DNA of 64,000 nt from Alteromonas genovensis. Its GTDB lineage: Bacteria > Pseudomonadota > Gammaproteobacteria > Enterobacterales > Alteromonadaceae. Shown here piece after piece: positions 32,403 through 40,016 of this stretch (the stretch's first letter is position 1; the number at the start of each line of letters is the position of its first letter). A program made the translations under genes and the position numbers. Where the stretch lies: assembly GCF_010500895.1 (NCBI RefSeq), contig NZ_JAAAWO010000001.1, forward strand, positions 186,001 through 250,000, read 5' to 3'. The notes below the pieces were generated by a model that worked only from the letters and a program-made list of their open reading frames with translations, was not told where the DNA came from and made no database searches.

Positions 32403-33515
32403 ATGCTAGATTCGCTTTTACAAAAAATGATCGACGGTAATGCCTCAGATTTATTCGTCACGGCCAACTTTCCAATTAGTGCAAAAATTAACGGCAAGCT
32501 AACGCCCATCTCCGAATCAGACACTTCTGAAGAATTAGCGTTGTCTTTGGTTCATGAAGCGATGACAGAAAAGCAGCAACACGAGTTTCATACATCAAAA
32601 GAATGTAACTTTGCTATCGTTAGAGAGGGAATTGGGCGTTTTCGTTGCTCTGCTTTTTGGCAGCGTGACCAAGCGGGAATGGTTATTAGGCGTATTGTGA
32701 CTCAAATCCCCAAAGCCGATGATTTAGGGCTGCCGAGAGTCTTAAAAGAAATAATTATGGCAAAACGCGGGCTCGTGCTATTTGTTGGGGGAACCGGCAC
32801 CGGTAAATCAACATCATTAGCCGCGCTAATTGGCCACAGAAATGAAAACTCTCATGGCCATATTCTTACCATTGAAGACCCAATTGAATTTGTGCACGAA
32901 CACAACAACTGCGTTATTACCCAGCGTGAAGTGGGTATAGACACCCAGTCTTTTGACGATGCGTTAAAAAGCTCCTTGCGCCAAGCGCCGGATGTCATTC
33001 TTATTGGTGAAATTCGCTCTATGGAGACAATGGAGTATGCCATGTCGTTTGCCGATACAGGTCATTTATGTGTCGCTACGTTGCACGCAAACAATGCCAA
33101 TCAGGCCATTGAGCGAATAATGCATCTTGCGCCAAAAGATATGCATGACAAGCTGCGTTTCGATTTAAGCCTAAACATCCGCGCCATTGTTGCGCAGCAA
33201 TTAGTGCCTACGCCAGACGGGAAAGGCCGAGTAGCGGCAATAGAAGTGCTACTCAATACGCCGCTGGTAAGCGACCTTATTCAACGCAACGAGATTGGCA
33301 GCCTAAAAGAAGCGATGAAAAAGGGGAAAGAGCAGGGCATGCAGAGCTTTGATATGGCCCTATACGACCTGTATAAGCAAGGGCGAATTGAAATGGACCA
33401 AGCGCTGCATCACGCTGACTCACCAAATGACCTTCGCCTTATGATTAAGCTAGATGCCAGTGATAACTCAAGTTTGGGAACGCTATCGAATGTGTCTTTT
33501 GATATGGATGAATAG
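32403..33515 (+). CDS. pilU: PilT-dependent pilus retraction ATPase PilU
   Basis: PilT paralog of 370 residues that assists PilT in high-force retraction. Walker A is GGTGTGKST, Walker B APDVILIGEIRS, and the His box is GHLCVATLHANN. The N-terminal domain begins MLDSLLQKMIDGNASDLFVTANFP. It probably forms an operon with pilT and the small DUF2007 gene that follows 9-33 bases later. Confidence 0.96.
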   Translation: MLDSLLQKMIDGNASDLFVTANFPISAKINGKLTPISESDTSEELALSLVHEAMTEKQQHEFHTSKECNFAIVREGIGRFRCSAFWQRDQAGMVIRRIVTQIPKADDLGLPRVLKEIIMAKRGLVLFVGGTGTGKSTSLAALIGHRNENSHGHILTIEDPIEFVHEHNNCVITQREVGIDTQSFDDALKSSLRQAPDVILIGEIRSMETMEYAMSFADTGHLCVATLHANNANQAIERIMHLAPKDMHDKLRFDLSLNIRAIVAQQLVPTPDGKGRVAAIEVLLNTPLVSDLIQRNEIGSLKEAMKKGKEQGMQSFDMALYDLYKQGRIEMDQALHHADSPNDLRLMIKLDASDNSSLGTLSNVSFDMDE

Positions 33516-33548
33516 CCACATGACATGGAGCGCCGCGGGAGTGACTGC

Positions 33549-33878
33549 TTGAAAAAACTGTTTTCTTCTGAGCATGCGTTTGAACTTCAGGCAGTGCGCA
33601 GCGAGCTTGATGCGCTTAGTATTCCCTACATGGTAAAAAATGAGTTTGCTAGCGGAGCACTTGGGGAACTGCCATGGCAAGAAGCACAGCAAGAGCTGTG
33701 GCTGGTTGATGATACGTGGTTTCATCGCGCTTCAAAGGTAGTGGACGGCATTAAAGCTAATTTTGCATCTAGCCAAGGTGGGAAGGGCCAAGAGGGGCGC
33801 GAATGGGTATGCAGCAGTTGCGGTGAAGAAAATGGCAGTGCGTTTGAAGTTTGCTGGCAATGCGGCGATGCTCTATAG
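33549..33878 (+). CDS. DUF2007 domain protein with C-terminal zinc ribbon
   Basis: Protein of 109 residues. The N-terminal part (KKLFSSEHAFELQAVRSELDALSIPYMVKNEF) is a DUF2007 ('putative signal transducing') domain, a ferredoxin-like fold. The C terminus holds C-x2-C-x10-C-x2-C with a leading tryptophan (WVCSSCGEEN...CWQCGDAL), a RanBP2-like zinc finger that may bind RNA or protein. The start TTG at 33549 has GGGAG 7 bases upstream. The ATG at 33525 lacks a ribosome site. It is downstream of pilU; a role in pilus control would be speculation. Confidence 0.75.
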   Translation: MKKLFSSEHAFELQAVRSELDALSIPYMVKNEFASGALGELPWQEAQQELWLVDDTWFHRASKVVDGIKANFASSQGGKGQEGREWVCSSCGEENGSAFEVCWQCGDAL

Positions 33879-33953
33879 GGCTACGAGAATCAACAGGGCC
33901 AGTAGTAAAGGAGAAGTTCTCAGGCGCCGACGCTTAAAAACCGTTTTAAAGCC

Positions 33954-34397
33954 TTACTCGTAGGCGTTTTCTATCCAGCTAGTAAAAATAACGCACGCCG
34001 ACACACTATCAACTTTCTCTTTAGTCAGTTTTTTATACCCACCTAGCTCGAACAGCATGGCTTTAGCGTCGGTGGTAGTTAGCCGCTCGTCGCACACTTC
34101 TACCTTAATCTTAAAGCGATTGTGCAAGCGGTTAGCAAACTTACGAGCCCGCTGGGTCATCTGCTGCTCGGTCCCGTCCATATTTAGCGGTAGCCCAACA
34201 ACGACCACATCAGGAAGCCAATCCTTATATAAGGTTTCGATAAGGTCCCAATCGGGAATGCCGTCTCTGGCTTTCAAAGCGGGAAGGGGCGATGCGGTAC
34301 CTGTGACTTCTTGGCCTACGGCAACGCCAATGCTTTTGGTACCAAAATCGAAGGAAAGTATGGTTCTGTTGCCAAGTTTATTTCCCATTTTAGGCAT
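33954..34397 (-). CDS. ruvX: RuvX/YqgF family Holliday junction resolvase-like protein
   Basis: RNase H-fold nuclease of 147 residues, implicated in 16S rRNA 5'-end maturation and possibly in DNA junction resolution. First catalytic aspartate in [15 protein letters not shown], then [10 protein letters not shown], then [11 protein letters not shown]. It overlaps yqgE by 8 bases. The yqgE-ruvX pairing is one of the most conserved in proteobacteria. Confidence 0.95.
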   Translation of the reverse strand: MPKMGNKLGNRTILSFDFGTKSIGVAVGQEVTGTASPLPALKARDGIPDWDLIETLYKDWLPDVVVVGLPLNMDGTEQQMTQRARKFANRLHNRFKIKVEVCDERLTTTDAKAMLFELGGYKKLTKEKVDSVSACVIFTSWIENAYE

Positions 34398-34956
34398 GAC
34401 CAGAGCCTGGCGCTAATTGCCACACATCTACGCCGAGCTTGTTGACAGTAGCTTGCCATTTCTTATGGATGGGAGTGTGAAATAAGATTTCCTCATCAGC
34501 TTCAATCGTTAGCCATGCGTTATCTTGCATTTCCTGCTCCAACTGCCCTTTAGACCAACCGGCAAACCCCAGAGCGATAATGGCATCATCAGGACCTTCA
34601 TCGTTACCGATGGCGGTTAAAATGTCTTTTGACGTTGTAACCATTACCCTTGGTGCTAAGGCCAAACTCGAGGCCCAGCCTTTTTGCGTAGAGTGCAATA
34701 CAAATCCTCGTTCCTGACTTATTGGGCCGCCAGCGAGTACGATTTCTTCGGCTTTATCGTCTGACACCGTGAGTTCTTTATCGGTTTGCTCTAGAAGTTG
34801 CTTCACATTCATTGTGGAGGGTTGATTCACCACAATTCCCATGGCGCCTTCTGAATCATGTTCACAAACATAAATCAAAGAGCGAGAAAAATAAGGGTCG
34901 TCTAAGCTTGGCATTGCTACCAAAAAGTGATTTTTTAAACTCGTTAACTCTGTCAT
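34390..34956 (-). CDS. yqgE: UPF0301/AlgH family protein YqgE
   Basis: Conserved protein of 188 residues. Family signatures: [38 protein letters not shown] and [17 protein letters not shown]. AlgH was first named as a regulator of alginate genes in Pseudomonas, but the molecular role is not settled. It is downstream of gshB and translationally coupled to ruvX. Confidence 0.94.
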   Translation of the reverse strand: MTELTSLKNHFLVAMPSLDDPYFSRSLIYVCEHDSEGAMGIVVNQPSTMNVKQLLEQTDKELTVSDDKAEEIVLAGGPISQERGFVLHSTQKGWASSLALAPRVMVTTSKDILTAIGNDEGPDDAIIALGFAGWSKGQLEQEMQDNAWLTIEADEEILFHTPIHKKWQATVNKLGVDVWQLAPGSGHA

Positions 34957-35028
34957 ATTTTTTTCACTTTCAGTGTATTTCTCTCAAAATTTATCGCGTT
35001 CAGTTTTTATAAAGGCTGAGTTTCGTCA

Positions 35029-35079
35029 AGCCTAGCTTTTACTAGGCCTGGGTTTTACCAAGCCTAGGTTGCACTAAGC
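35029..35079. repeat. Three degenerate 16-17-bp tandem repeats at the gshB 3' end
   Basis: Units of the form GCCTAGSTTTTACTAA repeat three times with drift and run into the gshB stop codon. The first pair can fold as GCCTAG-CTTTTA-CTAGGC. It may serve as a 3' hairpin; no U-run is present. Confidence 0.55.
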
Positions 35080-36030
35080 CTTCAGTGCCAAGCGATTCTC
35101 TATTGCCTCAAACAGCTTCGCCATAATGTTGATACCGAAATGACGTTCAATTTCTCGTACGCATGTGGGGCTAGTAATGTTTATTTCCGTTATTTTATTG
35201 CCAATCACATCAAGCCCAACAAAAAGAATGTGGTTCTCTTTCAGCGTTGGTGCAATGGCTTCTGCTAACGCTCTGTCTGATTCAGAAATGGGTTGGGGCC
35301 GTCCGGTACCGCCGGCGGCTAAATTACCCCGAGTTTCTCCCTTGGTAGGTAAGCGAGCCAAGCAATAAGGAATAACTTCACCGTCTACAATGAGTACGCG
35401 CTTGTCACCGTCTTTTATTTGCGGCAAATATTCTTGAACCATCATATAGCGCGTGCCTAAGTGAGTCAGTGTTTCAATGATGACCCCAAGGTTATTGCCG
35501 TCAGGCTTCACACGAAATATGGAAGCTCCGCCCATGCCGTCAAGAGGTTTACAAATAATATCTTGGTACTTAGCGTGAAATTCACGAATTGGCACTTGGT
35601 TATTAGCAACAAGCGTAGCGGGAATATGTTCAGGGAAGTATGAAGTAAACAGCTTTTCGTTGTAATCTCGCAACGCCTGAGGGTTATTTACAACAAGAGC
35701 GCCTGCATCTTGTGCCAGAGACAGCATTTGAGTGGCATAGAGAAATTCGCTGTCAAATGGCGGATCTTTACGCATAAGCAATACGTCGATATCACCAAGG
35801 TGAACCGCATTGGTTTCTGTAATCTCGTAGAAGTCTGCGGGCTGATCTTTCACTGTTACCGTTTTCGCCAATCCCATTGGCTTACCGTTTTCTAAGTAAA
35901 GGTCCTTAAGTTCAAAATACACTACAGTTGCACCGCGGCGCTGAGCTTCTAGCATCATTGCGAGGCTGGTATCTTTGTATGGTGTGATGGCCTCAATGGG
36001 GTCCATGATTACGCCGACAGTATATTGCAT
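35074..36030 (-). CDS. gshB: Glutathione synthetase
   Basis: ATP-grasp ligase of 318 residues that joins gamma-glutamylcysteine and glycine. The N-terminal GVIMDPIEAITPYKDTSLAMMLEAQRRG, the ATP-grasp loop region IICKPLDGMGGASIFRV, and the C-terminal NITSPTCVREIERHFG are present. It sits in the conserved order rsmE-gshB-yqgE-ruvX. Its product is the cofactor of frmA and the Prx-Grx fusion elsewhere in the window. Confidence 0.96.
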   Translation of the reverse strand: MQYTVGVIMDPIEAITPYKDTSLAMMLEAQRRGATVVYFELKDLYLENGKPMGLAKTVTVKDQPADFYEITETNAVHLGDIDVLLMRKDPPFDSEFLYATQMLSLAQDAGALVVNNPQALRDYNEKLFTSYFPEHIPATLVANNQVPIREFHAKYQDIICKPLDGMGGASIFRVKPDGNNLGVIIETLTHLGTRYMMVQEYLPQIKDGDKRVLIVDGEVIPYCLARLPTKGETRGNLAAGGTGRPQPISESDRALAEAIAPTLKENHILFVGLDVIGNKITEINITSPTCVREIERHFGINIMAKLFEAIENRLALKA

Positions 36031-36142
36031 TAGGTTCTCGCTTTAAAATTAACGGTAGTCACTATGACCTTATACCCCTTTATGTTGGGGCGCTCTACCA
36101 CAGTTCAAGACAGCGGCGTTCCTTTAACAGGATTCAGGCTAC

Positions 36143-36871
36143 TCAGAAATCGCCATGTTGAGCTTGCAGTATGCTTAACGACGTGAGGGCTGCAGTTTCT
36201 GTTCTTAAAATTCGTGGACCTAAGCTTACCGATAAGTATCCATTTTCATTGGCTTGATGGATTTCTGTCTCAGAAAGGCCGCCCTCCGGTCCCACTAGTA
36301 ATCTGTATCCTTGGGTATTGTAGGGTTGCTTAGCAAGAGGCTGTGACGCACCCGGTGCAAGGACGATACGAGAACTAGAAGTAGATTGAGACAACCACTG
36401 AACAAGAGAAACTGGCTCATTAAGCGTAGGCACTCTGTTTCGACCGCTTTGCTCACAGGCACCCAGGATAATTTTTTGCCATTGTTGCAGCTTTTTCTCC
36501 CAGCGTGATGGCTCTAATTTCACTACACACCGCTCAGTGATGATTGGGGTGATTTCACTTACGCCCAATTCAACGCTCTTTTGCAACACCATATCCATTC
36601 GGTCACCTTTAGAAACGCCTTGACCTAAATGCAGGTGCAGAGGTGACTCATTAGAGACAGACAAGCAGGCATCAATCTCAACGATAACGTTTTTCCGCTG
36701 AACACTGATGATTATTCCACTGTACTCATTGCCATCGCCGTTAAACAAAACAATCGGTCGATTAGGTTTCAGGCGTAAAACCGTTGCAACATGATGTCCT
36801 GCTTCTTGGGTAAGCTCAAATTCTTGTTCTAAGGCGATAGGATCGGGGTAATAAACTCTAGGTATACGCAT
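36143..36871 (-). CDS. rsmE: 16S rRNA (uracil-1498-N3)-methyltransferase
   Basis: SPOUT-class methyltransferase of 242 residues acting on U1498 of 16S rRNA. The N-terminal PUA-like part has RIPRVYYPDP and HHVATVLRLKPNRPIVLFNGDGNEY. The C-terminal trefoil knot has LLVGPEGGLSETEI and SLGPRILRTETAALTSLSIL. The start at 36871 (MRIPRVYY) is the family start. The upstream in-frame ATG at 36925 adds 18 unlikely residues. Confidence 0.95.
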   Translation of the reverse strand: MRIPRVYYPDPIALEQEFELTQEAGHHVATVLRLKPNRPIVLFNGDGNEYSGIIISVQRKNVIVEIDACLSVSNESPLHLHLGQGVSKGDRMDMVLQKSVELGVSEITPIITERCVVKLEPSRWEKKLQQWQKIILGACEQSGRNRVPTLNEPVSLVQWLSQSTSSSRIVLAPGASQPLAKQPYNTQGYRLLVGPEGGLSETEIHQANENGYLSVSLGPRILRTETAALTSLSILQAQHGDF

Positions 36872-37081
36872 GAAAAATTTGCAGTTGTCGTTTTTGCGTA
36901 TAATACGTGGGGAGGGGGGCGACATGCAACGCCGACATCAGCGAAATCGGCGATAACACGTTTAAACACGTTCTTTCTTTAGCTACTTTACTGTAAACAT
37001 TTGCAATTGAGTTAAGCCAACGAGCGACGCAATAAAGTGAGAAAGCGTGGCAGAAACCGTGCGAATGTTAAACAGAGGCGA

Positions 37082-37273
37082 CTACGCAGCGCGAGCTGAA
37101 TCTGTGGAATCCGACTGTAGAGAGTGAGTAGACGCCGGCACTGCATTTTCGCTTTTATTGCGGTTCATGTCCCGTTGAGCTCGTGCGTGTTTGGTATGTT
37201 TGCCGGTGTCTGATCGCAAAGAATAAAGAAAAATTCCAGCAACGACAGTGAATAACGTGGTTAAGAGCAACAT
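37082..37273 (-). CDS. Small single-span membrane protein, unknown
   Basis: Hypothetical protein of 63 residues with one N-terminal hydrophobic helix (MLLLTTLFTVVAGIFLYSL) followed by a positively charged and then polar tail (KHTKHARAQRDMNRNKSENA). This predicts an inner-membrane anchor with the tail in the cytoplasm. AAGGA lies 7 bases before the ATG, which supports translation. I do not recognise a family. It is isolated between rsmE and mscS. Confidence 0.55.
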   Translation of the reverse strand: MLLLTTLFTVVAGIFLYSLRSDTGKHTKHARAQRDMNRNKSENAVPASTHSLQSDSTDSARAA

Positions 37274-37352
37274 ACGATAATCCTTTTTTATAATAATCTA
37301 CTAAAGCATCAGTGTGGCTGTGGGTTTTATACAACAGCGTACTTAATGTCTT

Positions 37353-37411
37353 TGCATTAGGAGTCCAATGAACCGACTTTCATTTAAAAGTCGACGCAAT
37401 TTCCTAATGCA
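37353..37411. other. Nested stem-loop in the mscS upstream region
   Basis: An outer perfect 10-bp stem (TGCATTAGGA with TCCTAATGCA) encloses an inner 7-bp stem (CGACTTT, 37374-37380, with AAAGTCG, 37387-37393), separated by an asymmetric internal loop. There is no gene here. Candidate structured RNA or repeat remnant. Confidence 0.5.
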
Positions 37412-37547
37412 CCATCCGTGAAGCCCTAGTGTAAACTTTTTTGATTAAAAAAACATCAGCATTTTTCTTCTTATACTGTCTAAAAAGCTATCTATGTGAT
37501 CAATATGAAGATTTAAAATGAAGTATTTAAATTAATACGTAAACCAA

Positions 37548-37587
37548 GGCGTGTTGCTCTTTGTTGTACAGCAAAGAACAACACGCC
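37548..37587. repeat. Strong 16-bp hairpin in the mscS upstream region
   Basis: Arms GGCGTGTTGCTCTTTG and CAAAGAACAACACGCC differ at one pair; the loop has 8 bases. No U-run follows on either strand. The outer GGCGTGTTG resembles the ends of the MITE-like element at 56016-56168. The 592-base gap (37274-37865) holds this hairpin, the nested stem before it and the mscS promoter region; I see no ORF in it. Confidence 0.6.
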
Positions 37588-37865
37588 CTCAGACAATGCC
37601 TAGAGCTTAGGTGAGAAATGTGACAGGTGAGTGAACACAAAATTAAGTTCGAAATGAAATCAAAATTTATTTGCAACGATACCAGAAATCGTAAATTTAT
37701 AACCATAAAACTTACTACTTTTGGATAATGAATGCCCTCTATAAGCTGCGTCAGCGTTAGACTTTAGCTTAGTTTTGAAGATTAACTTAGTTTAACTATT
37801 GGTGATGTTAGTTTTTACTGATACCGTGAGTTGCATAGTTACTACAAACTCAACAAGGAATAATT

Positions 37866-38708
37866 ATGGAAGAACAACTCTCGCTCTTTTCTGCAAGTGA
37901 CGTTGAAAGGTATATAAATGACTACGCAATTCCATGGGGCATTAATATCGCCATGGCAATCGCAATTTATGTAATTGGTAAAATTGTCGTCGGTCTGTTG
38001 CTGTCAGTTTTCCGACGCGTAATGGCCAAATCTAAATACGACGACATGCTCGTTGATTTCTTAGAAGCAATCATTAGCGCCATATTAATGCTTTTCGTTA
38101 TTGTGGCATCGCTAGACCAACTTGGTGTTGATACCACATCGCTTGTCGCTATTTTAGGTGCAGCTGGCCTAGCCATTGGTTTGTCATTACAAGACTCGCT
38201 CAAGAACTTCGCTGCGGGCGTAATGCTTCTTTTATTCAAACCATTTAAAGCGGGTGATTTTGTTGAAGCGGGTGGTACTGCGGGCTCAATTAAAAAGATT
38301 GGCATTTTCACAACGACAATGACAACGCCTGACAATAAAGAAATTATCGTACCAAACGGTAATATCTACAGTGGTAATATTACCAATTACTCGGCTAAGG
38401 AAACTCGTCGTGTAGATATGGTTGTAGGTATTGGCTACGACGCTGATTTATTGAAAGCGAAGCAAATACTTCAAGAAATGGTTTCAGCTGATGAACGAAT
38501 TTTAGCAGAGCCAGCGCCTACGGTTGCAGTATCTGAACTTGCCGATAGCAGTGTGAACTTTGTGGTTCGCCCATGGGTTAATGCAGCGGATTTCTGGGGC
38601 GTTAAGTTCGACTTTACTGAAGCGGTTAAATTGCGTTTCGATCAAGAAGGCATCTCTATTCCGTTTCCGCAAATGGATGTGCATTTGCATAAAACAGATG
38701 GCGAATAA
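37866..38708 (+). CDS. mscS: Small-conductance mechanosensitive channel MscS
   Basis: Inner-membrane channel of 280 residues that opens under membrane tension to release solutes on hypo-osmotic shock. Three helices: about 20-45, 62-85 and the pore helix TM3 (LVAILGAAGLAIGLSLQDSLKNFAAGVMLLL), rich in Gly and Ala as in E. coli MscS. The cytoplasmic beta domain (FKAGDFVEAGGTAGSIKKIGIFTTTMTTPDNKEIIVPNG) follows. It is monocistronic with a strong terminator. Confidence 0.95.
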   Translation: MEEQLSLFSASDVERYINDYAIPWGINIAMAIAIYVIGKIVVGLLLSVFRRVMAKSKYDDMLVDFLEAIISAILMLFVIVASLDQLGVDTTSLVAILGAAGLAIGLSLQDSLKNFAAGVMLLLFKPFKAGDFVEAGGTAGSIKKIGIFTTTMTTPDNKEIIVPNGNIYSGNITNYSAKETRRVDMVVGIGYDADLLKAKQILQEMVSADERILAEPAPTVAVSELADSSVNFVVRPWVNAADFWGVKFDFTEAVKLRFDQEGISIPFPQMDVHLHKTDGE

Positions 38709-38728
38709 GACTGCGCCAGCTAGATAAA

Positions 38729-38760
38729 CAAAAACGCCGCTTTTAAGCGGCGTTTTTTAT
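38729..38760. terminator. Bidirectional terminator between mscS and the M48 gene
   Basis: A perfect stem AAAACGCCGCTT / AAGCGGCGTTTT with T-runs on both strands, placed between two convergent genes. Confidence 0.88.
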
Positions 38761-38775
38761 TACTGATATTTTTGA

Positions 38776-39576
38776 TTACTGCTTACAATTGGGACGATTG
38801 TTCGTGGCTTGATAATCAGCAAGCGCTGGACTCATATTTGCTCTTAAATCTGCAATACGCGTTTGCGGAGCCGGGTGAGTAGATAAAAACTCCATTGGGC
38901 TATTTCCTCCACTCGCTGCCTCCATGTTCTGCCAAAGGTTGACAGACTGACGAGGGTCAAAGCCAGACTTTGCCATTAGCTGAAGACCTATTTCATCGGC
39001 CTCTGATTCGTGAGTTCTGCTGAAAGGTAATTGAACGCCAACCTGCATACCTAACCCGATAGCCGCCATAATAGGGCCCGACTGAGGCACTTCATTCGCT
39101 GCTAGTACTTGGCCTGCTGCCTGAGTACCCATATTAATTAAGGTAGATTGAGACATGCGCTCGTTACCGTGTTCAGCGATTACGTGTCCTACTTCATGGC
39201 CTATTACCGCTGCAAGCTGGTGCTGGTTTTGTGCAACGCCAAGAAGGCCAGTATAAACTCCTATTTTACCGCCAGGTAAGGCAAATGCATTGACTTGCTC
39301 GTCATCAAAAACAACCACTTCCCATTGCCCATCGAATACAGAAGCTGGCACCTGTGCAGTAATTGCATTGGCAATACATTCTACGTAGGTATTTTGCACA
39401 GGCTTTGTAGAAACTTTGAGTTCTTCTTTCATGCCTGAAAACGCTTGTGCTCCCATCTCAGATAACTGGGAGTCAGAAAAAAGCAGCACTTGGTTTCTGC
39501 CAGTTGGGGAGGTAGCACAGGCTGATAGTGCGAGCGCTGCGGCCACCGCCGCTGATAAGGTGAATTTCAATTTCAT
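38776..39576 (-). CDS. M48 family metallopeptidase lipoprotein
   Basis: Outer-membrane-type lipoprotein of 266 residues with lipidated C20 (LALSAC). The M48 zinc site is HEVGH at 127-131, with the third ligand in the ESEADEIGLQLM helix near residue 190. Similar E. coli proteins are LoiP and YcaL, which degrade misassembled outer-membrane proteins. The overall layout fits a soluble periplasmic protease domain on a lipid anchor. It is transcribed alone. Confidence 0.93.
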   Translation of the reverse strand: MKLKFTLSAAVAAALALSACATSPTGRNQVLLFSDSQLSEMGAQAFSGMKEELKVSTKPVQNTYVECIANAITAQVPASVFDGQWEVVVFDDEQVNAFALPGGKIGVYTGLLGVAQNQHQLAAVIGHEVGHVIAEHGNERMSQSTLINMGTQAAGQVLAANEVPQSGPIMAAIGLGMQVGVQLPFSRTHESEADEIGLQLMAKSGFDPRQSVNLWQNMEAASGGNSPMEFLSTHPAPQTRIADLRANMSPALADYQATNNRPNCKQ

Positions 39577-40016
39577 TTTGAGTCCTTTGTGTCTTTAACA
39601 TCGTTTGGTTTTGAGCCTGATGATCTTTGGTTTGCAGTTTTTAAGCACTACTAGGTCAACGCGGCCTAATATAAACGCAAAACGTGCAGACCAAAGGCCA
39701 AAAGGCTATTGCCAAGCATACATCTATTTTTGATACATCAATAGTAGCTAAATAACTTAGTCGTTACCGCGACATGTAATGAGAAAAATATCATCGCTAA
39801 ATAAGTAGTTGATAGCCCTTGGTAAAGCCTTTGCCAAATTAATATTTGTGTCATAAACTGACTTTAATTTATACATAGAAGTTACATGATATTTCTGTTG
39901 TACTGGAATAATGTTGAACAGATACCTACACCTGCTGATTGTACTAGTGCGCAGGAAGCGATACCTATTTCAACAGTTCAACACTGAATAACACACTAAT
40001 AAAAAAGGAAATAAAA
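39577..40016. promoter_or_regulatory. Divergent upstream region of the M48 and choice-of-anchor genes
   Basis: 440 bases without a gene, holding both outward promoters. A weak Pho-box-like sequence (GTGTCAT, then CTGACTT) lies near 39850 but the spacing is wrong by one. Nothing else can be supported. Confidence 0.4.

Noticed and set aside
36930..37081. Short plus-strand frames between rsmE and the small membrane protein gene
   Set aside because: At most 26 codons, antisense or without ribosome sites; no support.
39848..39866. Possible Pho box upstream of the choice-of-anchor I gene
   Set aside because: The two half-sites match only 6/7 and 5/7 and the spacer is 3 instead of 4 bases. Too weak to report as a site.
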